Shown here one piece after another: positions 11,910-26,900 of a stretch of 64,000 bases of DNA. The stretch comes from Maniola hyperantus (lineage: Eukaryota > Arthropoda > Insecta > Lepidoptera > Nymphalidae). The notes beneath the pieces were generated by a model. That model was not told where the DNA came from. It saw nothing but the letters and a program-made list of their open reading frames with translations, and ran no database searches. Each line of letters begins with the position of its first letter. The first letter of the stretch is position 1. Location: contig NC_048553.1 of NCBI RefSeq assembly GCF_902806685.2, forward strand, positions 6,183,099 to 6,247,098. Reading direction: 5' to 3'. A program made the position numbers and the translations under genes.

Positions 11910-14900
11910 ATGTTTTATTTTAAGGTAAGATTTACTTTATAATAATTAATTCATAGCGATCGATTCTAGAAAATCTGTGTATAAGCCTTTTGAAAAATTT
12001 AATAAAGTTATTAGGAACATTCGTTGATTTAATTTAATTGGAAGGTAGTTTTGTGCAAGATTCGTGCACAAAGACGAGAATAATAATTTAATTAAACGCG
12101 ATAAGATCGTTCATTTCCTAAAATTACAAGAGTAATACGTAAATATTATAATATTCTATAAAAATGATTAATATGAATCTTCGGGAGACAAACTTTGCCC
12201 TTATGAATCCTTTAACATCATCGATGTTTAGCATGCATTGTCTCTTTATATTTGATTTTTTTAGATTTTAGACCTAAACATATTATGCAAGCAGACCATA
12301 AGCTTGTTTTATTATAATATTGTTACAATGGCTGAAAAAACAAAAACTTTTTTTATATCTTTTACTTCAGAACCTACCCACCTACTTTTGTTCATTGGTT
12401 TGAAAAGTGGCGAATTCAGAAAAACCTACTAGTTGCTTAGTATTAAAACAATAACTATAGCATTATCGTTTTAAAAGGCGTCTGTTATGAAATATTGGAG
12501 CAGATAGTGAACCTAGTCGACAGATACGCAAGAGTTATCATGGTTGTATTTAAACTATGTACTATTCAAATTAAATAAGTATATTATTGTGACCATTCGG
12601 TTTGGTCGTATTCGATTGCAGGCCGACAGCTGTTTGCAGATACCGAGTAGTGTAATTAATGGTTATTCGGTTAGCTATATTCGATCGATATTATATATAA
12701 TATTCGATCGATATTATATATTATATTCGATCACTAATCCATCTTCTTCTTCTCTTGTATAGCTTTCGTAGTGCCTGATACCTATAGTCCGCAACAGGTC
12801 GAGATGGGTATGAGGCAGGGGGACGCCCCGCACGTCACCCGCGCTCGCCCGCACCGGGATAGCGCGGGGGCTGTGTAGGTGTATCCATACTAATATTATA
12901 AATGCGAAAGTGTGTTTGTCCTTCTTTCACGCCCAAACTAAGCAACCAATCGGCTTGATTTTTGGCATGGAAATAGTTGAAAGGACATAGTACTACATTT
13001 GATCCCGAAAAATCAAGTAGTTCCCACAATAGTTATAATTTAAATCCACGCGGACGAAATCGCAGGCATCGGCTAGTCATATATTAATTACTATCAATCA
13101 ACATCGATTCATTAGTCTAAATCTATAGACAATCTAAATTAAAAGTCGATGCATTCCGGAACCAATCTGATGTAAACCACGATGTAAACGAACATAATCG
13201 ATCTCGAGTTCTGCGTAGGGTAGGCGCAGTCGAAACTACTCGTAATAGGTACTGACTACTGAGTGAGATATAAAAGTAATTTCAAGCAACATAACAACAA
13301 CATAATGTGGTAAAATATCAGTTAAAATTAGGTGTATTGGAAAGATTCTGGGTCATTTACTTTAGCAGAACGTTATCAGCTTTTACACATACCTAATTGG
13401 CGCCAAATCTGTTTTTAAACTTAAAATATTGTGTCGAAATCAAAACAACTCGTCATGAATTTACATTTACTTTGATAGAAGCATCTGACAAAGAAAAACA
13501 TTTTTAAATTTGCTATTTATACATGCATTTTTTAAGTAAATTAAAAAGCTTTAATTAATGGTGAAGGAAAACATCGTGAGGAAACTTGAATGCCTGATAG
13601 TTCTCCATAATGTTCCCAAAGTTGTGTGAAGTCTGCCAATCCGCATTTGGCCAGCGTGAAGGACTATGGCCAAGCCCTTCTTATTCTGAGAGGAAACCGG
13701 CGATGGTTTGATCGTGATGATGATGATATAAAAATGGAAGGGAATTTTCTACGTTTTTTTTTCAAATTTTTAGATATTTAATTACTTCTACTGAACTGAT
13801 TCTCATGGAACCCACGGACATCAATGTTATTATTATGGGAATACATAAAATATTAACTCCTGGTTCCTACTCTTCTCTGCCGATTGTTAATAGATATATT
13901 TGGCCACCAGTCAAGATCCGTCAAGGGAATGAAAACCTATAGCGTATCTTATTTCAAGTTGACCTAGAGTCAAGAAATGCAGTAGCAATGTCTATTAGCA
14001 TAAGGTGGTAAAGGGAAAAATCAGAAAATCGTCTAGATTTGTGGTTACTTCACAAAAATACATTAGGTATTATGTCTTGTACGACGCGACGGTATGGACT
14101 ATGGAACCCTTCGTGAGCTAGTTTGACGTGCGCTTGACCAGTTTTTTTAAGTTGTGGTGGTTTTTACCCGACTACGGCAAAGTCGATGCCAAAAGGAAGT
14201 GTTATGATTTTGGCAGAGTATGTATGTATGTATTTATGTGTGTCCCACTGTAGCGGCTAAACTACTGGGTCGATTTTGATGAATGAGGTGTCAATTGATT
14301 CATTGTTATGATCCGGATGACATAGGCTACAAACAAAATTGATCTGACGGATGTTACCTACATCCAAAAAAGTGGGGGTCTCCAAAATTTTTTTTTGTTA
14401 TTGTACCGAGTGGGATGTCAAATGAAAGAGGAAAAAATACTGAGTCCATAAATATAAATATAGTATACATACTATTAAAATATACCAAGCGACAGAAACC
14501 CAATTTAACTATATTTCAGCGTTTATTAGAAGGACCGTAGTCTGGTTTTAGTTTTGAATTTCTATCTTGTTAAAAGATGAGTTTCCTAAAACAATCTCGG
14601 GAATAACAAGAATGCAATAAAAGTTCTAAGTAACGCCCTATGCGAAGTTGCGAATATTTTAAAACGTTGTCTGTTAAATGTTAATATTAAATTATTGATT
14701 ACACTTTAGGTATCTTATCTTTGTCTGTTACGTCCCATGGGTCACAGATCTTAAATCAAATGTCTTAACTCATATTTGTAATTACATCCATAAAATATTT
14801 AATTACTTAGATTTTAGTAGTTGATAATATTATGTCAATATATAATATTATACATATTACATTGTAAACAAACGTATTATCTACAGTAACAAATAAATCT

Positions 14901-17900
14901 ACATAAATAAATACAGCCCGCAGCTTCACTTTAGCGGCGAAAATATAAATCCTCTTTATCCCATATCCCGTTGGAATTTCGTAAAATCCGGCCTTCTTCT
15001 TCTTCTTCTTCGCTCTGGGCTGGTTTCCGCACTTAAACGTTTCCGTCTGTTGTGACTGTCTGAAATCCGGCCTTATCCCTTGTCTATATTTTTAGGAAAA
15101 ACTGACTAACAGACTGACGAGTCTATCAACGCACAGCTCACGGATCGGGCTGAAATTTGGTATGCAGATAGCTTGACCTTGACGTAGACATCCGCTAAGA
15201 AAGGATTTTTGAAAATTCCCCTAGGGGGGTAAAAGAGGGGTTTAAAATTTTGTAGGCCATGCGGACGAAGTCGAGTGCATAAGCTAGTTCTACAATACAT
15301 AAATCGAACCGTGATCAAGAACAAGGAATAATATGATTTTGTAGCTCATGTGGTGATTTTTCGGTGTGACCCTAAGATAGCCTCATTATCACACTAAATG
15401 CCGATTTCACCAACGCACGTCGAGTGACGTTTAACCGAAGAATTGGGCGTAATGACAGTTTTTGTATTGAAAATCTGCCAAAATATCACTCTCGGATAAG
15501 ACTTATTTTATATTGGTGAAGTTGGCCCTATAAGAGCTCTAAAGTAATTATACAAAAATTCATTCTCATTCACTACTTTGTTTACTCTCCTAAATAGGTA
15601 TAAGTATATTTTTGTATATTTTGGACTTGAAAAACAAGACCCTATTACAATATTATGGCTAAGTACTTAGGTACCATTAACGCCTCATTTACGCATAATC
15701 TATTATTTGCTTAAATTAATGACGCGCTAAACTAATTGTTTGCTCATAAAACAAATAAGATCTAGTAAAATAAAGATAGTCACAAGAATAATTAGGAATT
15801 AACCGACTGATCAATGGAATTCCCTTCTTTAGTAAACAGATCTGTTTGAGGATTCCAAGAATCGATATCACCGACGACGATCACAAACAAACAAAAACTT
15901 CGATAGCGGACTTAGTTAGGTACCTTCTAGAGATGACAAGTAATAGCCGTGTTCTGGCACTTTATATTTAACCTAAAATACCTAAATCCTAATCTATATA
16001 CATATATAAAAGGAAAAGCTGACTGATTGATTGACTGACTGACTCATCACTGTCTGACTGATGTGTCAACGCACAGCTCAAACTACTGGACAGATCGGGT
16101 TGAAATTGTGGTCAAGCGTTTGCCTATAATGAATTTTAAAAAATGCAGATAGTTCTTATAACGTACTATAGACATCCGCTACGAAAGGATTTTTGAAAAC
16201 TCAATCCCTACAGGGGTAAAACAGGGTTTCCTGTTGTTTGTATGCAATTCTACATACCAAATTTCAATCTTCTAGGACTTCAGGAAGTAACCTAGAATTT
16301 TTGATTAGAGATTTTGATTTATTATGATCATCAGTGAGTCACGAAATCAACGTATTTCAGGTATCACTAAATCTGAAATCATAAAAGCTAGATAATTGAT
16401 ACTTAGTATGTTTGATAAATTTGCTGAGGACAACTTATCCAGAAAATTTCAGGTTTCTACCGTCACCGAAGCTACGACTGTTCGAAAATACGACGAAACG
16501 CTTCGAGTAAAGGTACGTTACGTAGTGCCCCATCCTTTAGTTTAGCTCGTCTTGGCTGGGCACTGCCGTGCCCCCTGATTTAGGCTTTCAGTTAAAAATA
16601 AATGTGTTTCACGATATTTGAAAATTCGACTCTCAAGAGGGTTAAAATATGAGATGAAAGTTTGTATGAAAGTCCGTCGTTTTTAACTGTTTTAATTATA
16701 TAAGTCTATGTTTTAAAGTAATTTCCATGAATATTGGTATTTGGATTGCCGGTTACAAATGAAGAAATACGTGTTTCAGGATTTTTGGAAATTCCGTCTT
16801 ATTATAGCAGACATTAGGGGAAAAATCTTAAAACCTTGAATTTGTGGTTGCATCACACAAAAAATCTTAAATTGTGGTCATTAGTATTTTAAATTTTCGA
16901 AGTAAGATAGCTAGATCAAGTGGGGTATCATTTATGAAAGGGCTTCACCTGTGCATTCTAAAACAGAATTTTATTTATTTTTATGCATATTTGTTTTTGA
17001 ATTGTCGTGCAAATGCCGAACCCTCGTTGCGCGAGCCTGATTCGCACTTGGCCGGGTTTTTTTCAATAAGATAGTCATAACTCTTATTAAAACTTTCAGT
17101 TTCATTATAAGTATGTAGACATAATAGCTCTCGGTGGCGTGTATAACCCTCCAGGCTCTCCTATATTCTAAGCCTCCAGGTATTATATTTTGTATAATTC
17201 CATATTCAACTTAACTTATACTTGACTTGACTATTTCCGTATCTACTGATTCCGCGGGAGTTTGTATTTCATTATTGCTTCTAGCGGTTAATTGTGGTTA
17301 GTCGGGTAAAAATAGAGAACACATAACCCTGAACTTTATCAGAATTCATATCACATTTCCTTTTAGGCTATTTTTTATTTTATTAAGTACCTTACTAAAT
17401 ATAAATAAACTAGCTGATGCCCGCGACTTCGTACGCGTGGATTTAGGTTTTTAAAAATCCCGTGGGAACTCTTTGATTTTCCGAGATGAAAAGTAGCCTA
17501 TGTCACTCTACAGGTCTTTAACTATACCCATGCAGAAAATCACGTCAATCCGTTGCTCCGTTGCGACGTGATTGAAGGACAAACCAACAAACCAATAAAC
17601 CAACAAACAAACATACTTTTGTATTTATAATAAGGGTACTGATAAATAATACATTATTCATAAGAATGTAGGTGAGATAATATTGTAGTTAGTTTCGCTT
17701 TCATATCTTTATGGAAAATATTAAATTGAACTGCTCACTTAAAGTTTGCAAATTCAAACTCGGGCAGGTCTTTCAATTTTAAAGAACAATCAATACCTTT
17801 AGACAGTCTTTTTTTCTATGATTGATTTAATAAACAATAGATATATACGCATGATGTTAACGTATTATCCGAACTAGTCCTCAATCACACAGGTGATTCC

Positions 17901-20900
17901 TGAAAATGGGTCAGCGAGCAATCAACGATCGATATAATGATATGTAAGGAGGGTAACTTTATTAATTTTATTGCTCCTAAACTAAGGTCGACTCGCGATT
18001 CATGGCCAAGGAGCAAATGAATTGTTTGCTGATTCGTCTAGATCAACTTGTAGATGCTTATATCACTCAATTTTCTGCTTGTCTATGAGTGATCATACTT
18101 GAGTATGTTGGATAGCTGCAGTAGGCGTTAATTTGCGGAAATCCATGATATACCAGAATCTGTATAATACAACGGGCAGCATACGATATGCACCGCCTTC
18201 TTACTACTACTAAAGAAGCAGGAAAAGCAAGCAATACACACCACACCACACCACACACAACACCACAAATTACTACTACCACTCATTTTAAGTTTGTTTA
18301 TCGCAATGTTGTCTTGACAAGACACGACAGACAGACAGATAGACAACGAAGTAATCCTATAGGGGTTCCTTTTTTCCTCTAGAGGTACGGAACACTAGAA
18401 ATAATGGCTTTTAATATTTAAACCTTGATTTACTAGGTAAGAATAAAAGAAATGTAATATTCATAATACTAGGTATACTCGTTCTCTCATAGCACTACAG
18501 TAAAAGTCAGCTCATCACAATGAGTTACAAAATATTATGAATGCTCTAATTAACAACTGAGCAGTTAATAAATAAGTTAAAAATAAAATCGGTTCAATAA
18601 ACTTATGATATGTCAATATATGTAACCGGATCCTGCGATGAATGATATTACAGACCAACAGACAGTTTTAAATGTAGATAGGTATAATAATACCTACTTG
18701 AAAGTCTTTACATAGTTTAAAACAAAGTCGCTTTCTGCTGTCTGTCTCTCTGTACGCTAGATCTTTTAAACTACGCAACGGATTTTAATGCGGTTTTCAT
18801 CAATAGATCGAGTTTCAAGAGGAAGATTTATATGTAGGTACCTATTCCTAGTTTAATATTGTTTTGTGTTAATTTTTCGAAATATGACGATACCAATAAT
18901 TGTTCAAAGTATGGGAAGAAATCACAAGCTGATTAGACTGAGAGCTTTCATCGAAAAGGCTTGTTCTTTTGAAATCTACATTGTATCCGTGCGAAGCCGT
19001 GGCGGGTCACTAGTATCCGATAGTAGCTTTGTGCTCGATATAGTATCTAGGTTCGCCACGACCGGTGATGATTATACGTATAGTTTATTCAAATTACGTT
19101 AATTTTCATTTTAACGGCATCTGTGGCTGTATAGTGGATAAACAGGTTATAATATATACCTATTAAGTATAATATATTAATTTATAATCAGTACATATAA
19201 ATCCGCAAGTGTATCTGTTTGTTTGTTTCTTCTTTACGCCTCAATGACAATGTCTGGAAAAGGGCATGAGATCGAGAAAATCAATTTTAAGAAAAAATCC
19301 TAGAGAATTAAATAAACAACGGGACGTACGCGCGTATTCGCACGAACTGATTCGCGGCGAATTCGCCTTTTCTGGACAACGTATCGGTGGTTTACAAGTG
19401 TATTCCAAAACCTCACATACAGTACGCGGCCGAAAGTAATGTGCATCGACCTTTAAAAGAAGAAAGCAGATTTGTAGAGCGTTGTCTCTGTCGTTGAGAC
19501 CAACAAAACGTCATATAAGATAGGAGTGACAGAGACAACGCTCTACAAAGCCGAAATGTCATTCTAAAGGCCGATGTACATTACTTTCTGCCGCGTACTG
19601 TAAATATATTTTTTCAGGAATGTCTACTGTTGCTGCTGATAGCCAGCGAGCTGGCGTTATCAGCAGACCCCTGCTGTCCAAACAATGAAATCATCAAGTA
19701 TCGTGGATATTGCAACAACACGAAGCAGATCGATTTGCAATGTGAGATGGGCCATATGCTGCTCAAAGACATCATCCTCAACGGGAATAAGGTGTCCACG
19801 CAAGACTCGCCCAATTACATCTTCGTAGAGGACCCAACCTTGTTAGTATTCATTGAGAAACTCACCTATTCACTATAGTTCGCGATAGGTCGAGATGGCA
19901 ATAGGCGTATGAGACGGGGAGACACTCGGTACACCCGCACGTCACCCGTGCTAACCCGCACCTGGTTAGCGCGGGGGCTATGCGGGTGTGCGGGGCTTCC
20001 CCACCCCGATGGCCATCTCGACCTGCCGCGCACTATACATATCAGTGTCTTTGCAATGTCAAGGCAAAAACGATTTCTGTATCCAGATAATTTATTCTGT
20101 TTTGATGAGGATTAGTATGATGAACTGGTCAGGTGGGAGGCTACGGCCGTGGCTAGTTACCACCCTACCAGCAAAGCCGTGCTGCCAAGCGATTTAGCGT
20201 TCCGATACGATGCCGTTTAGAAACCGATAAGGGGCATGTGTTTAATAAAAAAACTGTTACACCCCTTCCAAGTTAGCCCACTTCCTTCTTAGACTATCAT
20301 CACTTGCCACCAGATGAGATTGCAATCAAGGGTTAGCTTGTAAATTGTAATAGAAATAAAACAATAGTAGGTACCATTAAACTCCTCCAAAACTGGATTT
20401 CTATAGGTATAATATTTGAGAGGACCCTATCGGTTAAGACGTCGCTGGTCTCCTATTTGGGAGGTCGAAGGTTTGATCCTGAGCACGCACCTCTTACTTT
20501 TCGGAGTTATTTATTTACATTTTAAGCAATTAAGTATTTATCACTTGCTTTAACGGTGAACGAAAACATCGTAAGGAAACCTGCAAGCCTACGAATTTTC
20601 TATTATGTTCTCAAAGGTGCACCTTCACATGTGTGAAGTCTACCAGTCCGCACTAGGCTAGCGCGGCGAAGTATGACCTAAACTAAACCCTTCTCATTCT
20701 GAGAGAAGACCCGTGCTCAGTCCAGCGAAGGGTTGATCATGATGATATATTTCCAGATATTGTGTCGGCCAAATGTATCGTAACGCCACAGACCCGAGCC
20801 AGGGTCTGGTACCCGTGGCAGTGACGTGCTTCGAGAAGTTCCAAAGGAATGACATCGAAACCGGGGGAATTCTGACTCTTGTTTCTGTGGTCTTCCTTCT

Positions 20901-23900
20901 AGCTACCTTCGCTATTTATATGTATTTGCCGCAAATGAGGTAAGCCACTACTTTTTATTTGTTTCGTACATAATAGTTACTAGACGATGCAACGACTTGA
21001 TCCGCGTGGGTTAAGGTTATTAAAAATCCCAAGGGAACACTTCGTTTTTGCGAGATAAAAAGTAGTCTACATCCGTATATAGGATGCGAGTTAGCTTTGT
21101 ACTAAATAGGTGATAACTTGGTAACTTGGTCCATGTGAAATAAGGTTTTAGTAAAAATCCCGTGGGAACTCTTTAATTTTCCGGGACAAAAGTAGCCTAT
21201 GTCCATCCCCTAGGTGCAAGCTCTCAAAATCGGTGTAACTGATAATGGGCCAAGAAAAACTAGCAGACAGACAGGTAGATTGACCCACTTTCGCATTTGT
21301 AACATTAATATTATCAGTATGGAGTTACACAGAAAAATTTATCATAAGGAAAGCGAATAACGCGCATAGATCTTTAGAAATGGATATTGTCTAATATCAA
21401 TTCGAGGAAATTACCAGCTATAGGGAAACTAGAACATAATAGGTACCTAGGTAGTTAGGTAGATATGATTAATTTACAATTCATCACGTGCGTTTTGTTT
21501 TAAAGAAATCTTCTCTTTTATTTGTGACTAGCTGATCCCCGCGGCTTCGCCCGCGTAGATTTAGGTTTTTAAAGATCCCGTATAGCCTATGTCACTCAGG
21601 AATAATGTAGCTTTCTACTGGTGAAAGAATTTTTAAAATCGGTTCAGTAGTTCTAAAGATTACCCCCTACAAACAAACTTAACGACATTACCTCTTTATA
21701 TAATACTAGCTGATCCCCGCGGCTTCGCCCGCGTGGTTTTATGTTTTTAAAGATCCCGTATAGCCTATGTCACTCAGGAATAATGTAGCTTAATACTGGT
21801 GAAAGAATTTTTAAAATCGGTTCAGTAGTTCCAGAGATTACCCCCTACCTCCTCTACTACCTCTTTATAATATTACTAAACTCCCCTCCCGCACGCGCAC
21901 CCCCGCCTTGGTGACGCCCACTTCGCAACGGGCCGTGCAGCAGAAATCGTAATATTTTAATTTCGCCATAACTTCAAAACCAAACGTCCAATTTTAATCA
22001 TTCAAAGACCAAATATTATCTCCATAAACTGTTCTTAGTGATGAAATCATTTATTTTGATAAGGATTAATAGCATGAGTAAAATAAACGCGTTTAAATGT
22101 AGTCCAAAAAAAATTCAAGATTTTTAAATAAAAAAATGGTTGCTGTGCCTCACTCGACATAGATGGGTATAGTGTGTCGCGGACTTTTTTGTAGATATTT
22201 ATAAGATCTACAATTAATTAGAACATTTTATGGTTCTATCTTTTATAGTTTAGGCAGCGTACGCAAAATAAGTAACTTTTCTGGTTGATTTTTTACACCT
22301 TGTGTCCGAAAAACCCAAATATCTTACGGAACCCTATTTTTTTCCAAAATAAAATATAGCCTATGTTACTCGTGGATAATGTAGCTTTTGAATGGTGAAA
22401 GAATTTTTAAAATCGGTCCAGTAGTTTTTGAGCCTATTCAGTACAACCAAACAAACAAACAAACAAACAAACAAACAAACAAACAAACAAACAAACAAAC
22501 AAAGTTTTCCTCTTTATAATATTAGTGTAGATAGCTTTCGAATGGTGAAAGAATTTTTAAAATCGGTCCAGTAGTTTTTGAGCCTATTCAGTACAAACAA
22601 ACAAACAAACAAACAAAGTTTTCCTCTTTATAATATTAGTGTAGACAACGGGCCGTGCAGCAGAAATCGTAATATTTTAATTTCGCCATAACTTCAAAAC
22701 CAAACGTCCAATTTTAATCATTCAAAGACCAAATATTATCTCCATAAACTGTTCTTAGTGATGAAATCATTTATTTTGATAAGGATTAATAGCATGAGTA
22801 AAATAAACGCGTTTAAATGTAGTCCAAAAAAAATTCAAGATTTTTAAATAAAAAAATGGTTGCTGTGCCTCACTCGACATAGATGGGTATAGTGTGTCGC
22901 GGACTTTTTTGTAGATATTTATAAGATCTACAATTAATTAGAACATTTTATGGTTCTATCTTTTATAGTTTAGGCAGCGTACGCAAAATAAGTAACTTTT
23001 CTGGTTGATTTTTTACACCTTGTGTCCGAAAAACCCAAATATCTTACGGAACCCTATTTTTTCCAAAATAAAATATAGCCTATGTTACTCGTGGACAACG
23101 GGCCGTGCAGCAGAAATCGTAATATTTTAATTTCGCCATAACTTCAAAACCAAACGTCCAATTTTAATCATTCAAAGACCAAATATTATCTCCATAAACT
23201 GTTCTTAGTGATGAAATCATTTATTTTGATAAGGATTAATAGCATGAGTAAAATAAACGCGTTTAAATGTAGTCCAAAAAAAATTCAAGATTTTTAAATA
23301 AAGAAATGGTTGCTGTGCCTCACTCGACATAGATGGGTATAGTGTGTCGCGGACTTTTTTGTAGATATTTATAAGATCTACAATTAATTAGAACATTTTA
23401 TGGTTCTATCTTTTATAGTTTAGGCAGCGTACGCAAAATAAGTAACTTTTCTGGTTGATTTTTTACACCTTGTGTCCGAAAAACCCAAATATCTTACGGA
23501 ACCCTATTTTTTTCCAAAATAAAATATAGCCTATGTTACTCGTGGATAATGTAGCTTTCGAATGGTGAAAGAATTTTTAAAATCGGTCCAGTAGTTTTTG
23601 AGCCTATTCAGTACAAACAAACAAACAAACAAACAAACAAACAAACAAACAAACAAACAAAGTTTTCCTCTTTATAATATTAGTGTAGATAAGTGTAGAC
23701 AACAGCTGCAGCTGCCAACAGTACACATTACACATTAGTAATATGAGTAGTATGATAGCTGATAAGCATAGAAATAACTATTTCTACGGTGATAAGTCTT
23801 ACTAGGAAATACCTATCTATAGGTATTTTCTTTTTTACAGTTAGAATATCTAAATAGGTATCGTAGACCTATAGGTATATAAAATCGAAAGCTGACTGAC

Positions 23901-26900
23901 TAATCGATCAACGCACAGCTCAAATACTTGGACGGAGCGGGCTGTTTGGCATCCATCCTGATAGCTGTTATGACGTAGATATCCGGTAAGAAAGGATTTT
24001 TGGGAATTCAGCCTCTAAGGGGGTAAAATAGGGGTTTGAAATTTGTTTAATCCACGCGGACGAAGTCGCGAGCATAAACTAGTTTATTATAATATGTAAC
24101 AACAATTTTTGATACATCCATACTAATATTTTAGAAATACGAAAGAAATACGGACAATCGACATGGACTACTTTTTATGCCGGAAAATCGATGAGTTCCC
24201 ACGTGATTTAAAAAAAACCTAAATCGACTTTTCTGTCCGCGTGGTGAAGTCGCGGGTGCCATTAAGTAAATAATAAAAATAAATAAAGGAATAAATATTT
24301 TTCAAATAATAATTTACTGTTACAGGGATCTTCAGGGGGTATGCTACATGTGCATGTGTGTCAGTATGGCTTTTGGGTTTTTATCGCTTGGAATTCTGCA
24401 ACTCAGTCCTGGATTCAGAGGCCAAATATGCACCATAACAGGTAATCTATTATTTCACTACCTATTGTGTAAATTTAAAAAAAGACATTTTTAAAAGTAT
24501 ACCTGCTGTACTGCTTAATAAGTGTATCAAGGCATACAGCATAATGCTGAGCTGAAACCTTTTTTTTTTGGGGTTGTGCAACACATGACAGTTCATTCCG
24601 GCGCTTCTGGTAGAGGAAGCGCCGGAATAACCAACTCTAACATAGAGATGTGTGGCACAATTTAAGAATTAAACGTTTTTCTTTCTGTCTTCGTTCTAAT
24701 ATTGTTTTTTTTGTACGATGTAATTTATATTTGACCGCAATCGTTTCAGGATTCCTAGTGTACTTCTGGATGTTAGCTACTTTCTCTTGGATGAACGTCA
24801 TAAGCATTAACATGTACCGAAGCGTGCAGTAAGTTATGTTATATATCTATACTATCTTCTATGTTTTATAGTCGTACTAGCTTATGCTCGCGACTTCGTC
24901 CGCGTGGACTACAAAATTTCAAAACCCTATTTCACCCCCTTAGGAGTTGAATTTTCAAAAATCCTTTCTTAGCGGATGCCTACGTCATAATAGCTATCTG
25001 CATAACAAATTTCAGCCAGATCCGTCCAGTAGTTTGAGCTGTGCGTTGATAGATCAGTCAGTCAGTCAGTTAGTCAGTCAGTCAGTCAGTCAGTCAGTCA
25101 GTCAGTCAGTCAGTCACCTTTTCCTTTTATATATATATATAGATATAGATTACGAGTAAGAGCGATCACGCACTCATCCGATCCGAGTCCGTGAACATAC
25201 GGTCCGAAGCAGTTAGAACTATTTGTATGGTAGCTTATGCACTACATCCGAGTTCTCTCCGTCATCCGTGAGAATATCTCGCATGTGCCTCGGATTTAAA
25301 TCGAACATAATATGATACCTATAGATATGTCAAAGATATCCACTGAATAGTTGGGATTTGGATCAGAGATCGGATTAGTGCGTAAGCAATATCCGAATTC
25401 GGTCCGAGTTTTTTATATCCGTATTTTCACGGTTTCGGATCGGATGAGTGCGTGATCGCTCTAAGAGAAGTGATGTAAAGGTAGATCTGATTTACCTTAC
25501 CTGAGTATTTATGGGTTACTTATTAGTGTCCCTAAAGACGTGGATAGCTTAAAAGTAACAAGCCTCTCCAGGATTCAAGCTATATGTCTAGGAAAAGTCA
25601 AGTGAAAAAGGAATAGCGTTTATAATAGTACCTACTCGTAGTATGAATATAGAAAGCCGTCCACGTGGATATACATATAGATTTGTAAAAATAAAAAATG
25701 CGATTTTACGCGGGAACTCTATAAAAAGTATATACTGAGTTATTTCAAATTCATTACGAATTTCAGCCAAATCAGTTCAGTCATTTCAAACTTTCAAAAA
25801 TAAAGGTTTTTTTTTCATTTTTCATTTTTAGTAAAAGTAGGTAACAAATTATAAAACTTATATAAACTTTCACATTTAATCGTATAATATTGTATCACTT
25901 GTGATCTTCTGATATGGCAAAATGAAAACAAGGGAATTTTTTTTAGGGATGCCACATACTTAAAGAAGACCGAGAGGAAACAGCATCTCATATACAACTG
26001 TTACGCTTGGGGTTTCGCCATTTTCTTCCTGTTTGTTTCACTAACCACCGATTTGATTGAAGGAGACCACTTTAAACCAGGCATTGGGGACGGCAGTTGC
26101 TGGTTTAGCGGTAAGCTTCTTAAAATTGCGGACAAACAACTGACACATGATGCGACAGAAGGATTTATATCAATCAACTGAATCAATCAATTTTATTTAT
26201 TTGATAATATATGGTATACTATAGGTACTAGAATCTAGATTCTAGATGATGCCCACAACTTCGTCCGCGTGGATTTAGTTTTTTTCAATCCTTTGAGAAT
26301 TCTTTGATTCTCCAGGGTTAAAAATAGACCGTCTCCAGAATGCAAGCTATCTCAGTAGATATCAACTATCAAATAGATAATGCTCGCATGCTCGCGACTT
26401 CATCCACATGGATTTAGGTTTTTTAAGAATGCCGTGGGAACTACCAACTAAACCAGTGGTTGGTCTGCATTCTGCGAATATTGACATCATTGAAAATTTG
26501 AGTTTGGCACCTGTGTCCCTTCCGTAACTCATCTCCTAAATCATATTTGAACCCAAAAGCTGTAGACATTTTGGCAGATCGTCGTTTAAATAAAAGCTAT
26601 GAATACAATTGCATTAATTACTTGGAAACATCTCTTTTCATAATTTCTTGCTTGTATTGCTACTGCCCCTATAAAGAAGTCAAGATATTCTTCAATTCAT
26701 TTTTAAACTCTTTCAGGTCGCACTGAAACATGGATATTTTTCTATGGACCTATCGCAACACTAATTACCGCGAACGTCATACTGTTTGTTTTGTCATCAT
26801 TGAAGTTGTGGAAGAGCACGAGAAAATATGAGGTCAACAAGTTAAATAACCTTAAGCATAAGTAAGTAATTTTTCGCCTTAAAAATATTCATTACTCCGC

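Larger units (their letters stand above)
11925..19617 (+). other. Gene 2 intron 1 (7.7 kb)
   Basis: Non-coding and loaded with repeats of families D, E, F, G, K and SINE-A, a palindromic AT repeat at 12680-12735, and a (CCACA)n stretch near 18237-18275. No gene was recognised on either strand. Confidence 0.6.
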
